64,000 bases of DNA from Nematostella vectensis (lineage: Eukaryota > Cnidaria > Anthozoa > Actiniaria > Edwardsiidae): the NCBI RefSeq assembly GCF_932526225.1, contig NC_064037.1, forward strand, positions 5,599,703-5,663,702, in the 5' to 3' direction. Positions 1-13,154 of the stretch are shown piece by piece. Numbering within the stretch: the stretch's first letter is position 1; every line of letters begins with the position of its first letter. The translations under genes and the position numbers were made by a program. The notes under the pieces are model-generated. The model was not told where the DNA came from. It saw only the letters and a list, made by a program, of their open reading frames with translations, and ran no database searches.

Positions 1-906
1 CAACTTTAAATTGGTACACAAATTAATTGCTTTAGAGGCTGACAAGTTATGAATTTCGCCGGTTTTTCACGATATTGCTACAAATGTAAATTCGCTATTT
101 TGATGACGAGTGTCTGCAGTTCAAGTGCTTCTTTCTCCATAATTACAACTCGTCGTCCCTCCATCGCTTGTCAGATTGATCTCTAGTTATCTATGAGTAC
201 GTATTGAACAAAGCCAACACGTAAACTTGCCGATTAAACCACAAATCTGCTCCAAAGTGAAGTTGTCCGGGAGCTCTTCACCCAAAAACTTTTAAACAAA
301 AATGATTTTTTTGGCGCGTTCTGATTGGCCAAGCCGATTCACGTGAACCGTGTCCACCCTGGCCTGATCCTAGGAAACGCCGTGACACCTATATAGTACA
401 AGAATGTGGGGAAGTTGATTGCCCCTACTTATGAGCCCCTGACACTCCCTAAATGAAATTAATAATTTTAATAAAATTTAGGATTTTTAGCTCACTAATT
501 TTTAAACTTGCCCTATCCCTTCCTAAAAGAAACATGGTTTAGCTTCTTTAAATGAAAAGTTCAGACTCTTTTTTCTCATTGCTGCTTTTTGAGAGGCAGG
601 GGAAATAAAAAAATCTTAGGTTATGAATACTTCCGGTTTAAAGCATGAGGCCGGATGCTGGCTTAGCATGATATCGAGGCTGTAAACGTAAACTGTCAAC
701 TGCGCCTGCGCATTACTGCCAAATAAAATGCGAGTTGAAGTCTTTTTTGTACTTTCTGAAAATGGCTGTTTAGTCATCAAGGGCTCGGGTAGAAACATCA
801 AAATTTCAGCCTTATAAACGCCATAACCACTCAAAATACCGGCCTAACAACTACTAAACATAACAGTGGGAAGGCTCCGTAAGATTTCCACCTCGTTAAG
901 AGGAAA
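1..906. other. Upstream region of the 4E-T gene, no gene seen
   Basis: No convincing coding exon is visible on either strand. The short open frames have no family resemblance and no flanking splice signals. The last 100 bases before the ATG at 907 presumably hold the 5'UTR and promoter of the 4E-T gene. No TATA box can be assigned with confidence. Confidence 0.4.
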
Positions 907-3900
907 ATGGAAGTTGAGGAGCCTAGCAAAAACGTCGGCTCTGTTCATGCACGAGGGAAATCAGAGAAGAAAGACAGCAATGGCGGTGAGAAACCTTTCT
1001 CAAAAGGTAATGTGGAAGACATAAAACAATACAAATACCTTCAGTGAAAGTCTCTCGAACTTGTTTTCCAACAACAAGATAGTGCGTAGCTCAGCTCTTT
1101 TTATTAACCGATATTTTAGATATCTGAAATTAGTTCTCGTATCATGTCCCAAAAATAGTCCGTCCGTTTTATGTCACAGCCTTTTCGAATTTTGTATTTC
1201 TTGTGTTTACTTTACTTATTCGAAGAAAATGAGGAAGTACCAAGTGCCATTGGGACTGAAGAAAAAACGGCAAAGGACAGTCTTGGAGACGGAGAGAGTG
1301 AACCAGAAGCCACACGTGTGATGTACTCGAAGGTTTGTGAAGTGAACAACCTGTGCTATAAAAGTCTATTTTTATTTTTATCGTTATGTATGAACACCCA
1401 ACAAGAGATTTTACAAGTAGACGTTTTGTAAAATTTGTTTTCAATTTTTAATTTTATTTTTAGGATGAGCTTGTTGCTTTGAAAGAAAGTCCCAGTTGTC
1501 GTGCTTGGCCAAGTATCTTGTCTGAGGAGTTTGTTAGGTATTATTATTATTCTAGTTCATAACTAAATAACAATGTTAGTGCCATTAGTATTAGCAGTTG
1601 CAAACTATCAGTCATGAAAATTACAGAAGGAAAACTACTTTTAATACAATCATGAACTTGTCCAGGAAGTCTATTCAAACACATTTTGAGAAGAAAATTT
1701 GACAACTAGGTTAACGTTGACTTTTTGATACAATGAAACCCTCTACCTGAAATTTAGTGTTGCTTTGAGTGACCATGGGCGTAGCTACCTGCATACATAT
1801 AAGACATCCCATTATTAAGCCCCTATTTCTTGTAAAAGCAAAAAAATCAGGCCTCTTAATCCCTGACATCCTGGAGCTGCTTTCTATATGACACACATTT
1901 GTGAGCAGCCTAATTTGGACATGTCAGATATTTTCCCCTTTGGACCTGTTGATTTGGTCCTTCATACAGGGCTTGGGGTCAAATAATGAAATGTCCTAGT
2001 ATGTCATGGCATTAATTAGCTGCACCAATATAAAATGTAGTCAGTCTGTAATTTAGATATTGTCTCATATTAGTTGCACTACTTTACATAAAGTAAACTT
2101 TACACAAGGCTTTACATTGTATTCTCCCTATGAATCAGCTGTTCAAGGATTATTAAAATCTGAGAGGGTATTTTTCAGGCCATCTTCAGTCTTCTTGGAC
2201 ATGGTAGAATATTGAGTAAACCACGGCCCCTGGTAGACCCTTTAAGAAAGCTGATCCACATAGTTTAATGTGATTTATGAGATAAGACTGGTATTTTGTG
2301 TCCTAGAAATGGTATCTGGGACCCTGAGATTTGGCACCAGTCAAGCCTTAGCGAGAAAAGATGTGCATCTCCTGTGGATGACATAAGAAGGCAAATGTAA
2401 GTGTCTAAGGTGTTAATGGAGAGGTCTCCCTTGCAAACACATTGCATTTGTTTTCATTTAAATGCTGTTAACTTGAACCCTCAAGGTAAAAAAACAAACA
2501 GTTTGAGTTGGGTGTTAGTTTGTGTTATTCTAGTAGAATTGACTGAAAATTAGTAATTGTAGTCAGTTTGCATTTGCGGGGAGTTCAGCTCATCCAAGTT
2601 AAAGTAATTGGGGTTCCACTGGCCTTTAAAAGCTTTGGCTTCAGAAGTAGGAACCTTTCCAGGAGTTGTTCATTCAAGCTAACCCATGCTAGACATGTTG
2701 CCAGCATTTGTGTTTATACCATTTATCTTAGAAGTTGTGCCACCCTGAAAAGACAGGATTATTTTCTTGGTTTAATAATAACAAAACCTGTTATATGCGA
2801 GATGATTTAAAGATTTGAAAATTTCAACGATTTAATTGTTTATTTTATTTGTTAACGCAAAATTTTCCATTGTTTTTTAGCATGCCCTTTGGGAATGTAT
2901 GACCCGCTAATCAACCAGTGCGAGAGCACTGTGGCTGTATAATCAATACTCTTATACATTATAAGAAGATCAATCTTAGTTCTACTATATACAGGGCTTC
3001 TGGGATTACGCGCTTGTGCAGAAGCGTGTAAGTTGGCTTTTTCCGCGTAATCAACAAATTTCCGCGTAATCCAGCGTAATTGGGCTAAATTTTGAAAGAC
3101 AAAACATTTAATTGCACAGCTGTGTTCTTTTAGGGTTCTTACCTCTATTTCTCGTAAAAAAAAAGAGATATTCTTTGTAAGAGCGAAGGCCTAGGACTAA
3201 TAATAAAATACCTTTTTTAATTGGCTGGTGGCTAATAGCCAATGAAAACTTGCCTAAGATATTTTCACGCAAAAAAATAACCTTTTCAAGTTATTTTGTG
3301 CTTTTCTTCGGTACAAAATGTAGTTTGGGCGTAACAGTTGATATTCCGTGTAATTTAGCGCATAATGTAGTAAAGAATCCCGCAAAAATTTTTATTTTTT
3401 AAGAAAAATGTATTGCAAAATCACCGTAATTTAGCGCGTAAAGATTGATTTTCTGCATAATTTTGCACATAATTTAGCAAAGAATCCTACGTTATTTTAA
3501 GTTTTTTTTCCGCGTAATTCCAGAAGCCCTGTATATAGTGATCTTTAAAGAGAAAAGTCCTTGTTCAGCATTTGGATTTGGAGGAAATGTGATTTATTGC
3601 CTCTAAATTTGTGTTTTTAAGACAGTGAGATATTCGAAACTTTTAGGAATAAAACCATGTCAAGAAGATTATTTCTGACCCTCACCAAATTTGATACTTT
3701 AGGCTGGAAGATGGAATAGTTCTTAGCCCACAGCGTCAGAGTTTTGGTCAAGGCTGCCATGTGCCACAAAGCGCACCTGATCGAGCAGCACTGACGGAAA
3801 GACCCAAGAGTATGCTGACAAGGACACTGGACAGGGAGCCGAGAGATGGTCGCAGCAGACTAACTGGGCGTGTTGGTAGAGGGGGCAGGACAACAGAGTA

Positions 3901-6900
3901 CAGAGAGAGGGAGAGACCACCATTAAGAGAACGGAACAGGGTATGATGGAACAAAGTAGCTAAATCCATCCTGGAATGACAAACATGTGATATTTCAAAC
4001 AAGCAGCTTGGTCTGCGCTCCAGCTAGAGGTTTTTGAAAATCATGTTTCTTGCTTATTCCAAGTTTAAAACAATATTTCCCAGGATAGGAGGTAGGGGGT
4101 ATTCATAAATAGGCTGAAATATTGTATTCCTACTGTAAGTAGGCAGAAGGTTTTGATAAATGGCTTTTTGTTTATCTTAATGCCCATCCTATTCACTTTT
4201 ATTTCTCTCATACTTACTACTAGTAAAGTTGTCACATCTGCAGCAGCCTGTTAACTCATAGTGCTCTTGTTTCCTGGGTCGCAGAGCTCAGATGTTAGAC
4301 AGTCCAGCCCATGGGAGAGGGGACTGGGTGAAAGAAAAACAGGAAGGGAGGACAATAGAAAAGGTAGGCAATCAAGTGATGAGAAGGGATACCATATTTA
4401 AGCCGCATTGTCGCCAGTTTACTTCCGGAGGTCCGACAGAAACCTCAACCATTAAAAGACAAAAGAATCTATTAAAAATCAGAGTTATTTAACAAGCCAT
4501 CCTCTCTAAATTATCAATCACATCCTCAAAGAAACTTCCAATATTTTTCGTGTTTTCGTTAAAAACCATCATTGGGACAATGTGACTTTAAACCTAGACA
4601 CAAAATTTCATTGAAATAATCTGTCTGGTTGTGTTGCGCACAAGCTCAGATAAAAATAAGATATAGATACATAGTTTATTTGTACAGCTTTTATTATAGA
4701 AAATTGAGTATTGTGCGTAATAGTGATTGGTAGAGGACCGTTAGAATACTATGCACTTACTATGGATTTATTGTCTTGCTTTTGTTGAGTTTAGACCGAA
4801 GGAGAGATGTTGAAGAAGAACCAGAGTGGCTAAACTACGAACCAGATTCATCAGAAATAGTGGAACTAAAAGGTTTTGATGATGACATGTTCCCCGAGAG
4901 ACAAAGAAAAGGTACACTAACAATAGAGACTATGCATTCTAAATACAGTATATTGTATCTATCAGTCTTTCTGGATAACATATGTATATAATGCCCAAGG
5001 AACTGATTTTATAGCATGGAATGCAAGCAATACCATTATTGCTGGCAAAATCCTGGTGAGATGCTGGCTTAGCAATGCCTGTGTTTGAACAACATGTTGT
5101 TTTAGCAGAGGTTCTATTTTAGGCTATTGTGGTGAAATGTACAACATCGACAAGGTTGTGCCTAATAACTGTGCCACATCTAAATATTGCAGTATTACAT
5201 GGCCTATGCTGATGCTTTTGCCATTTTAGGAAAGCGCAAAACCATCCTAGATGAGCTGGTTACAGCAGGGAATGACTTGAAGTCATTTTCAGGTGTTTCA
5301 AAACAAACACCAGAACCTGTAGGAGATAAGACAAAGGATGACAAAGGCTTTGATCTCGACCAATTCTTCATGACTGACACAGTAGTGCAGTTTTCTGGCA
5401 TGGTAAGCAGTCCGGCCCCTATTAAGTTGCCACCCTCTATCCAATGGTTACTTCTTAAAGTATATATGCTCTAAGATCAGGGAGTTGTAGTCACCACGTT
5501 GAAGCGGGTCGCACCCTATTAAGTTGCCACCCTCTATCCAATGGTTACTTCTTAAAGTATATATGCTCTAAGATCAGGGAGATGTAGTCGCCACGTTGAA
5601 GCGGGTCGCACAGACCGCTTTTCTAAATTTGCTTCCGTTAAATACGCTAAATATGTGTTGTGAATTATATTTTAGTAATCGCTGACTCTACCCGCAATTC
5701 AGTCTATTCATGTACTGCAATCGGTTGAATTAAACAAACATTATTATTATTATTATTATTATTATAATTATAGTGATATTATTATATTATTATATCACTT
5801 ACTAAATTGATCATATCATCTTTATATACTGTTTGTGATAGAATAATGTAGAGTTTGAATTTCTGACTCGTTTTCAGCAATTTGGGCTAAATAAGAAAAG
5901 CTCTAATGAGCAGTCAATCTCTATTAAAGCCGCATTGTCACCAGTTTACTTCCGGAGGTCCGACGGAAACCTCAACCGTTAAAAGACAAAAGAATCTATT
6001 AAAATCCGAGATATTTAACAGGCCATCCGCTCTGAATTATCAATCACATCCTCAAGAAACTTTCAATATTTTGAAATGTTTTTCCTGTTTTCCGTTAAAA
6101 ATCATTGGAGATTGTTACATAATCGACCGGAATAAACTGGTGACAATGTGACCTAAAGCAGTCACTTGGCTTATTATTAGCTTGCTTGCCCTCTTTTGTC
6201 ACTAAGAGTTATTTTAAAATATTTCCTTTGTTTTTAGGCTGATCAGCAAAATGCCAGCCGGTTTAGCCAGTTCTTTGGTGTTCATGGCAGTGGAAGTCAC
6301 AATGGAAGCCGACGTTCCTCAACAGCTGAAGAATTGATGGAGTACTCGGGTAATGTTTTTGTTATCTGAAATGAAATGTAAAAAGGTGAAGACTTTTGGA
6401 GATCAAGATGAGACTTTGCAACTCCTCCCCTTGCCCCTAAAAAGGTCAAAACAAATACATATCCAATGTTTTGCATTGTTGTCAGCTTCAGCAAGTTGTT
6501 TAAAATATTTAAATGAAACTGCCAAGAATAAAGAGCAGAAAGATATAACCGTGAAGATATTGTCTGCATGTTGCTGAGTCTTTTTGTTACAGGAATCTGA
6601 ATTTTTAAGCAAAATTGGGAGGGTTGGGCACTTTGATTTCAAGTGAAATTCAAGTTACAAATTAGAGTTTTAAAGATTCATTCATCCAGGAAATAGATAT
6701 CATAACACTAAGATAAAGTTTACAGCATCACTCACTAAAGCCCAAAATGTTCTCTACTTGCTGTAAACTTGACCCTATTTAGCAGTCACCACCATACAGA
6801 CACTTGGTGAAAGATTTTTCCTCTGACTTGAATATTTTATTTATAGCTTGTCCATTATAAACACAGAGACAACAGGGGATCATATGATCATTTTTTTGCC

Positions 6901-9900
6901 AGGGTATCATAATAATTTGTCTAGAATAAAAATTCATCAAAGTTAAAATATGTTTGTTTTTAGGACTGTCCATTGGTAGTCCCGTCACCTCTCATACAGC
7001 TTCACCCACTCAGCCTTTTGTATTTGTGCCAATCAAACCTGTGGATGCCTCCACGGACCCCGTGTCACTTGAGGAAATGCTGGAGAAGACTAGAATTGAT
7101 GTCAAGCCCCTCTTGGAGAATGTTCTCTCCTCTGAGAAGGATGACAATGCAAGGGTGAAAGGTGAACAATGCTAACACCTTTATTTTGTTGATCACACAA
7201 TAACAGCGTTTTGTCGTTTGGGAGTGTGGAAATATTAGAATATTAGAGTAACCAATGTCTAAGCTCTTCTCACTGGATGAATGTTTTTCAGATATAAATA
7301 ATATAGGGCAGTCAAATATTTCACTCTTGAAAATTGTTTGCAGTTCTTGTCCAAGTAGCCTTTGTTATATTGTGATAAAGTTTGTTTACTCACTAAATAT
7401 AACCTACAGAAGTTAATTTTTAGTTGAAGGCAGAATCAAAGATATAAGATTTATAGTCCAAATAACACATAACCAGGCATAGTCTTTTTTAACAAACGGG
7501 AAAAACAGCCACTTTTTTTATCTGTTGTGCCCTAGTGACTTTTGTCTTTGCTAGGTCCATGTCGATTGGAAGATTTAGAACAACAAGTTTTGTCCAAAAA
7601 AGAGAAACAGTTAAAGAAAGAACCTGCAGATACAGTAGAAGACAAGCCACCAAGTTCTCAGGAAAGTACTGGCCAGGACATGGCTGCTTTTTTCAAGCTT
7701 GTGGAGACAATGAAATCCTCAGGCCATCTTCCTGAGAAACCCCAGCCTGTTGTAAGTGCACCCTGTCTGAGTGGGATAATTATAGATAATTATACTCCTG
7801 TGCAAAATTATTGTTAAATAAGAGATATATGGTATAGGAAATGAAAATTAGGCAACAATCAGATAATTTCAAAATGCTATATTTTTATTGTGCTTTTTTT
7901 TTAAAATTGCAATCATAAGTTAGTATAATTTGCTAATTATGCATACTTGTTTTATGTCCAGATCCCGGGTCTTCCTAGCAAGTACCTACCACGCCCACCA
8001 TCCCCCAAGCTTAGCAAATCTCCTTCACCCCTTCAGAAACTTCGCAGGTCACCATCACCAGCCGAGATGGTGCAGCAACTGATGATGCAGACTCAGATGC
8101 AGCCGCGACGACCACCATCACCGGCGCAAGTAGTTCCTCAGCTAGATGGCTCTCAATCCCCATTTGAGATCCTGCACAAGTCCATTGGTAGGAAGGCTTC
8201 AAACTACCAATGCTGTGATATCTATATAGGGAAAAATTTACATACTAGGCAACCCTGGTCCACAGAAATAAGTTTGTTTTTGTTGCAAAACTGTATGCAG
8301 ATGCTCTGGAACTTTTAATTACAAAAATAGATCATGGATCATTTTTGAGTTTCTGGTAAAGCTTTTTATTCATTTATTTATTTTCTGGTTTTGCTATTTA
8401 TTAGAGTGGTTTACAAAACCCATAAATTACGATTTAGTTTATTTAGTGCTAATACACTGTAATGTCATTGTTCTCTTTTGTTCTGGCTTGGCTATTACAC
8501 TTTAACAATTACATCTTGTTGCAGGGGATTTTGAAAATCACTCTATACTTGTTTTTTTATTTATTCTATTGCATTTAGTGGTCTCAAGGGCAAGGTGTAA
8601 CAGATTGTGTTACATAACAAATTTAAACTCAGGTCATGGAGTATGAATTGAAATTTGCAATTATACAGCACACCACTATAACTTATGACTTAGGACTCTG
8701 TTGATTTATTTCTTAGGCCCATAGCTTGCGTCTTCTTTTCAGAAATATAGCTGACCTTTAAAATGTTTAATTCCAGTGATGTCTCCTCATGATCTGCTGC
8801 CAGTATCCATGCACAGACAAACACCATCCCCAGTGAACTACATGCATGCTGACAAAGGACTAAAGCCCCTCCTAGGGCCAGAGGCATTCACCAGCCCAGT
8901 ACCTAGTCAGAGCTTCATGTCTCCCCGGCCACCGATGGGTAGGCTGCCACCATTTGACCTTGCCATGAACTCCCCACAATCGCATCAAACACCAAGCAAG
9001 ATGCACATGGGTAAACCACTGGACATGACCAAGACAAAGTCTATTGGAAAAGAGGTGCCGTCCTCATTGAGGGACCTGGGATTCATGCCAACTTCTGTCC
9101 TTATGCACATGAAGAAAGATCAGATGACGCCAAAGGGGAAAGATGAGGCAAAGAGTGTAGACCATGTTAATGAGGAAGAAGGAAAATTCATCAACGGAAA
9201 TGAGACCAGGGAGAGAAATGAGGGGGTAAAGCCAGCAGAAAGGCCTTTGTCGCCTAAGTCACAGCTGCTCAGAGAAATAGCAGCATCCGGACCAATATCA
9301 AGAGCTCCTGCCAACGGGCCCGTATCACCACAGCAAACTCGAAACATCCCTCACAATGATGGCTCCCCTCTGCTGAAGCCTACAGCTTTCAGACCTTACC
9401 CTGGATCTAGCTATTCTCCAGAAAAATCTGGTAGCCACTCTGAGCCGCAGTCACCAGGAAGGGGCCACCAATCAGGGTCCCCTAATCGCAGACAGCTGCC
9501 TCACTCTGCTCCTGTGACACCGCAGAGACATCCACATGGTGAAAACATGATCCACAGGTCACCCCTTGTGGGCAAGTCAAGCACTGAGGAGGTTAGGGGT
9601 GATGTCATGGAGAGGGAGATGATGATCCGCGCTAAAGCTGATGAACAGATAAGGAGTGAAATGAAGGCTAGAAGTGCTGCATTTTCAAATGGCCCTTTGC
9701 AGGGTAAAGGCGCATACGAGCATGAGAGACTTGTTCAACAGCAGCTTCTACAGCATCGCATGGGGAACAGACAAAATGAGCGTTCCTCTCCTCAGAGACA
9801 CGAAGAGGGGCAACAACAACTACAAGGTGGTAACCACTCTCCTGGTCAACACCATATGCAGCAGAGAAGAGAGGCCTTACCCGAACAACATCGCCAGGGT

Positions 9901-11183
9901 AGACCCATCCCAGTCATGCGGCAACACCCTCGGCAGGACTACTCCCCTATGCTGCAGGCCATGCCAGACATGCGTCCAATGCACTCTCCAGACCTCTACC
10001 GTCACAGGGCTATGCCTCCAACGCACATGGCAGGGGGGAGAATGTCACCCCAGTCTCTGTTGGGCACCCCCCGAATGCCACCGACGCACACGCCCTTCAA
10101 CTCACCCATGGTAGGTATTCCTGTGCACCACAAGCAGGGCACCCCCCCAGGCATGATGAGACCTACCATCCACCCTGCGCAATACCTCAGGATGATGCAA
10201 CATGCAGGGAGAGTCCCTCCCAACGTGCCTATGCAGCCGCCCATGTTTCCAGGTCAGTCCCCACTCATGTATGGACCAGGAATGGGTGGTTATGGTGGCG
10301 TGAACCCTGCATTGCTTGGCCAAACGTCCAACTTCCCTGGAGGGCCGAGACCTGCTAATATGCGTGGTCCTCCTCAAGGTAAGTCATTCATCCTTTCCTA
10401 TGGCACGGATTCCCATTAGAACCTCGCTATCTTAAAAAAGTGGCTCTGCCATGGGTCAGAGAGATGGATTTTGCATCTTCCTACCTACAATTCATTTGGT
10501 GTTTCTCATGAATAGGTTTGGTGATCCAAATATGGCCATATGGTTTGGATTGATATTTTGAATTATTTGTTATCAGATGCAAAGCAAAGCAAAGCACAAC
10601 AAATGAGAGGCGTTATGATTGTTTTGGAAACTAAACGCACAAGTGCATAACGAGACAAATAGCCTACTTGTAGGCTTTGATAGTTTTTCCGGCACGGCCG
10701 CCATCTTGGATAACGCGCCCCGCAGAAAGATGGCGCCATGGTATGCGAACTTCGTGTTTTCGGGGTTTTCGTGCCGGAAAAACTACCAAAGCCTACAAGT
10801 AGGCTACGAAACAAACGTACAAGTGTATAACAAGAGCTGGTTTCTTGCAGGTGTCATGCTGCAACTTACTGATGCACTTTTATTTAGAATAGGTTCTATT
10901 CATTTGTGTAAGACTAGCCCTACTAAAGTAGCATTTTCCTCTGTCTTAATCTGAAATCTACCATCCATCTAATCGCCCCCTTTATCGTTGAACAGTATCT
11001 AGCCCGCAGCCCCACTACGGCGAGACCAACAATGCCTCCAACGACAACATCCTCTCTAAGTGGTTCGGGGAAGACGTGCTTCGGGTCAACCCTGTGGCGA
11101 AAGCACAAAAACCGCCAGACTTTAGCAAAAAGGTATTATCACTGGAAGAGGTAGAGCGACAACATGCCATGGTAAACACGTGA
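907..11183 (+). CDS. EIF4ENIF1: eIF4E transporter 4E-T (eIF4E nuclear import factor 1), 13 exons, 1129 aa
   Basis: Exons: 907-985, 1226-1332, 1464-1537, 3703-3940, 4285-4363, 4795-4911, 5230-5402, 6238-6349, 6964-7161, 7555-7751, 7962-8187, 8777-10378, 10996-11183. All introns are GT-AG and the frame stays open. 4E-T binds eIF4E, brings it to P-bodies and represses mRNAs through DDX6. The canonical eIF4E-binding motif YxxxxL(hydrophobic), read as YSKDELV at residues 60-66, is split across exons 2 and 3. A Cup-homology (DDX6-binding) segment lies near residues 193-231 (EPEWLNYEP, then IVELKGFDDD). A basic RE/RG-rich stretch covers about 87-166. A Ser-rich GSRFS-like segment lies near 290-326. 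Exon 12 encodes a long Pro/Gln/Met-rich disordered part. The last exon has LSKWFGEDVL, as at the vertebrate C-terminus, and ends in LEEVERQ. It is somewhat longer than human 4E-T (985 aa). The ATG at 907 is inferred because it is in phase with exon 2; no other start was tested. Confidence 0.9.
2992..3531. mobile_element. 540-bp non-autonomous DNA transposon in 4E-T intron 3 (family A, copy 1)
   Basis: The element has terminal inverted repeats CAGGGCTTCTGG and CCAGAAGCCCTG and is flanked by the 6-bp direct repeat TATATA (2986-2991 and 3532-3537). The interior is non-coding, with repeated 'CGCGTAAT' words. A second copy lies in inverted orientation at 26410-26980. The superfamily is not assigned. 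Confidence 0.85.
4401..4583. mobile_element. MITE in 4E-T intron 5 (family B, copy 1)
   Basis: A block beginning AGCCGCATTGTCGCCAG and containing ACTTCCGGAGGTCCGAC is strongly similar to 5928-6150. The right end is shorter than in the other copy (ends GGGACAATGTGAC) and so looks partly deleted. Confidence 0.75.
5417..5613. repeat. Two-copy 97-bp tandem duplication in 4E-T intron 7
   Basis: The segment starting ATTAAGTTGCCACCCTC at 5421 is repeated at 5518 with only a few substitutions, giving a 97-bp period. It begins just inside the intron after exon 7 and does not include the splice site. Confidence 0.85.
5742..5800. repeat. (ATT)n microsatellite
   Basis: About ten perfect ATT/TTA units are followed by imperfect AT-rich units, within an intron of the 4E-T gene. 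Confidence 0.85.
5928..6150. mobile_element. MITE in 4E-T intron 7 (family B, copy 2, both ends present)
   Basis: The left end CATTGTCACCAGTTTACTTC is matched in reverse complement at the right end (CCGGAATAAACTGGTGACAATG), giving a terminal inverted repeat of about 24 bp. It is similar over most of its length to 4401-4583. Target-site duplication was not determined. Confidence 0.75.
10632..10831. mobile_element. Foldback MITE in the last 4E-T intron
   Basis: The left arm (AGCCTACTTGTAGGCTTTG followed by TAGTTTTTCCGGCAC) is repeated in reverse complement at about 10770-10810, with outer flanks ACGAGACAAAT and ACGAAACAAACG. The loop contains the words GCCATCTTGG and AAGATGGCG. It lies wholly inside the intron 10379-10995. 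Confidence 0.75.
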
Positions 11184-12370
11184 CTCGTGCCGTTAATTAA
11201 CCAAAAACAACCAATGGGTGAGCGCCATGGACAGCTTGCGCCAGTATGAATTATTTGTCAAGGACTCCGTGTTATTCAGTCGGAACTTGTGTTTGTTGCA
11301 TCCGCCATTGAGACCGTGTCAAAACAGTGTTGGGAGTTTTGTGTTTAGCGCGTGTCAGTAATGTTATTTTAGTTGTAGTCTCGATGCTTTCTTGGGGATT
11401 AGAGGAACTTGGCTGGATCTTCTTCACGTGCATTCGTCAGTATCAAAATCTAACAAAATACTGAAAAAAATTAAGAATGAAAGGGGTGGTGATCATTAAA
11501 TTTCCAGTGGAATGCATTAATATATGCAACGATTCACGAAACGCCTGTCAACATCGGTCATTGTGTGTGAGGCACAATTTGACATTCTCGTTAAAGTTCG
11601 CTTCAACCCTTGAAGCTCTTATCTCAGTCTTAACACCCTTAATACTCGTATACTTTAAATTATAAATTATCTCTGTAGTCAGGCATCCCTTTCCTTCCCA
11701 CTTGGTCGAGTCGAGAGTCTCTTGTCCCCAAGATAGGTGTGTTATCGCTGTTTTAACATTGCAAATGTTCTTCCGTGATCGTCCCATTAACTGTTATAGA
11801 ACACTTATTGCATCTTGTAAGATGAGCCATCGAGTCATCTAGTGTAAATAGTCGTACCCTTCAACTGGAGAGAAAGAGTGACGTAAAATAACGGAAGCAA
11901 ACTACTACAAATTCACCTCCTTCACCATCAAGCCTTTCGCAAAATGACGACCAAGTACAGCATAAACGTTCCCAAAACATGTTGGAATTAGCTATATAGC
12001 CATATAGAGAAAATTCGCATAATAAAAGCGTAGTTGTAAGTCGCAAGGATGATCGCTAGAGGGACGTAGTAAATGCCGATTTACTCACTTGTAATAAGGC
12101 AACCTAGTAATTTGTCAAGAGAGAAAATCTCCAGTATACAATTAGTGTAAAAAGAAGAAAAAAAACTAAAGAAAAAAAGCCTACTGTACAAAGAAATGGA
12201 CCAATATGTGAAATGTTTGTATAAAGTGACAATAACATTTCTCTGTGTTTAACTTACTTGAAGGGGTAAAATGGGCACCCTAGAGTTAGTTTGTTATTTA
12301 CTTGAAAACGGAAATGATTTGTATGTTTTCAGTCTTTACCTCAGTTTTCACAGTTTTCACAGTTTTAAAT
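11184..12370. other. 3' flank / probable 3'UTR of the 4E-T gene
   Basis: No coding exon is seen. A candidate poly(A) signal AATAAA lies at 12021-12026, which would give a 3'UTR of about 0.85 kb. The real end is not determined. Confidence 0.35.
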
Positions 12371-12379
12371 GGTTGAATT

Positions 12380-12549
12380 TTCCCTACTAGCAGAGGCCTC
12401 TTTTCTCTGTATTTCGCTGGGCTGGAGTTCGCGAGGAAAAGATACCTCTGCCTTCCCTGCTAGCAGAGGCCTCTTTTCTCTGTATTTCGCTGGGCTGGAG
12501 TTCGCGAGGAAAAGATATACAGAGAAAAGAGGCCTCTGCTAGCAGGGAA
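12380..12549. mobile_element. Hairpin MITE with duplicated left arm (family C, copy 1)
   Basis: The termini TTCCCTACTAGCAGAGGCC and its complement GGCCTCTGCTAGCAGGGAA are flanked by the perfect 9-bp direct repeat GGTTGAATT (12371-12379 and 12550-12558). The left half, including the CTCTGTATTTCGCTGGGCTG block, is present twice in tandem before the right arm. Related hairpins lie at 51077-51152 and 63578-63640. A 9-bp target duplication is typical of Mutator-like elements, which is only an inference here. Confidence 0.85.
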
Positions 12550-13154
12550 GGTTGAATTGACATGAAAACAACAAAGTCAATAAGAATCTTGGTCCGTTTT
12601 AAGGTGAATTCTCGTAATAAGGATTGACCATTTAACTGTTGGAGTAAGGCAGGGCGCGAAGATTTCTATTTAAGTAGGAGTTTTTTCTTCGCGTTAACTA
12701 TTGTGAAAGTATATATTTTGACATGTTGGGCCCTGGCAACACCCTCAAGAGTTTAATGGTCGGTTCCTAACTAAACAAAGCTATGGTTTCAAACTAGATT
12801 TTATCAATTGCAATCTGAAATATAGTTATAGCTTTCCCAGATCACTGTACCTAACAAAATGTCCGTGCAACTGACCAAAAAACTGAAAACTCTTGGGCGT
12901 AATTTCAGGGAGCTACTAAATTTGTTTTCTTAGCTAATTTCAATGACGAAAAGCTTTTACTTATTATCCGGAGAAAATGGTAATGGTAGAAGAGGCAAAG
13001 TAGTTGTCTCAAATGTTCTTCAAAACATTTATTTGACATCGGGTATTAGGAAGGGTTGAAGGGGCTCCCCTATCTATTTCCGCGGTATCAGGGCAGATGA
13101 CTGGTGCCCTTCAGCTGAAGTCTCCTAAAGCCGGGGCACCAAAAAAATGAGACA

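Noticed and set aside
9674-10114. 146-codon ORF overlapping the 4E-T exon 12
   Set aside because: Alternative frame of the large 4E-T exon; no independent support.
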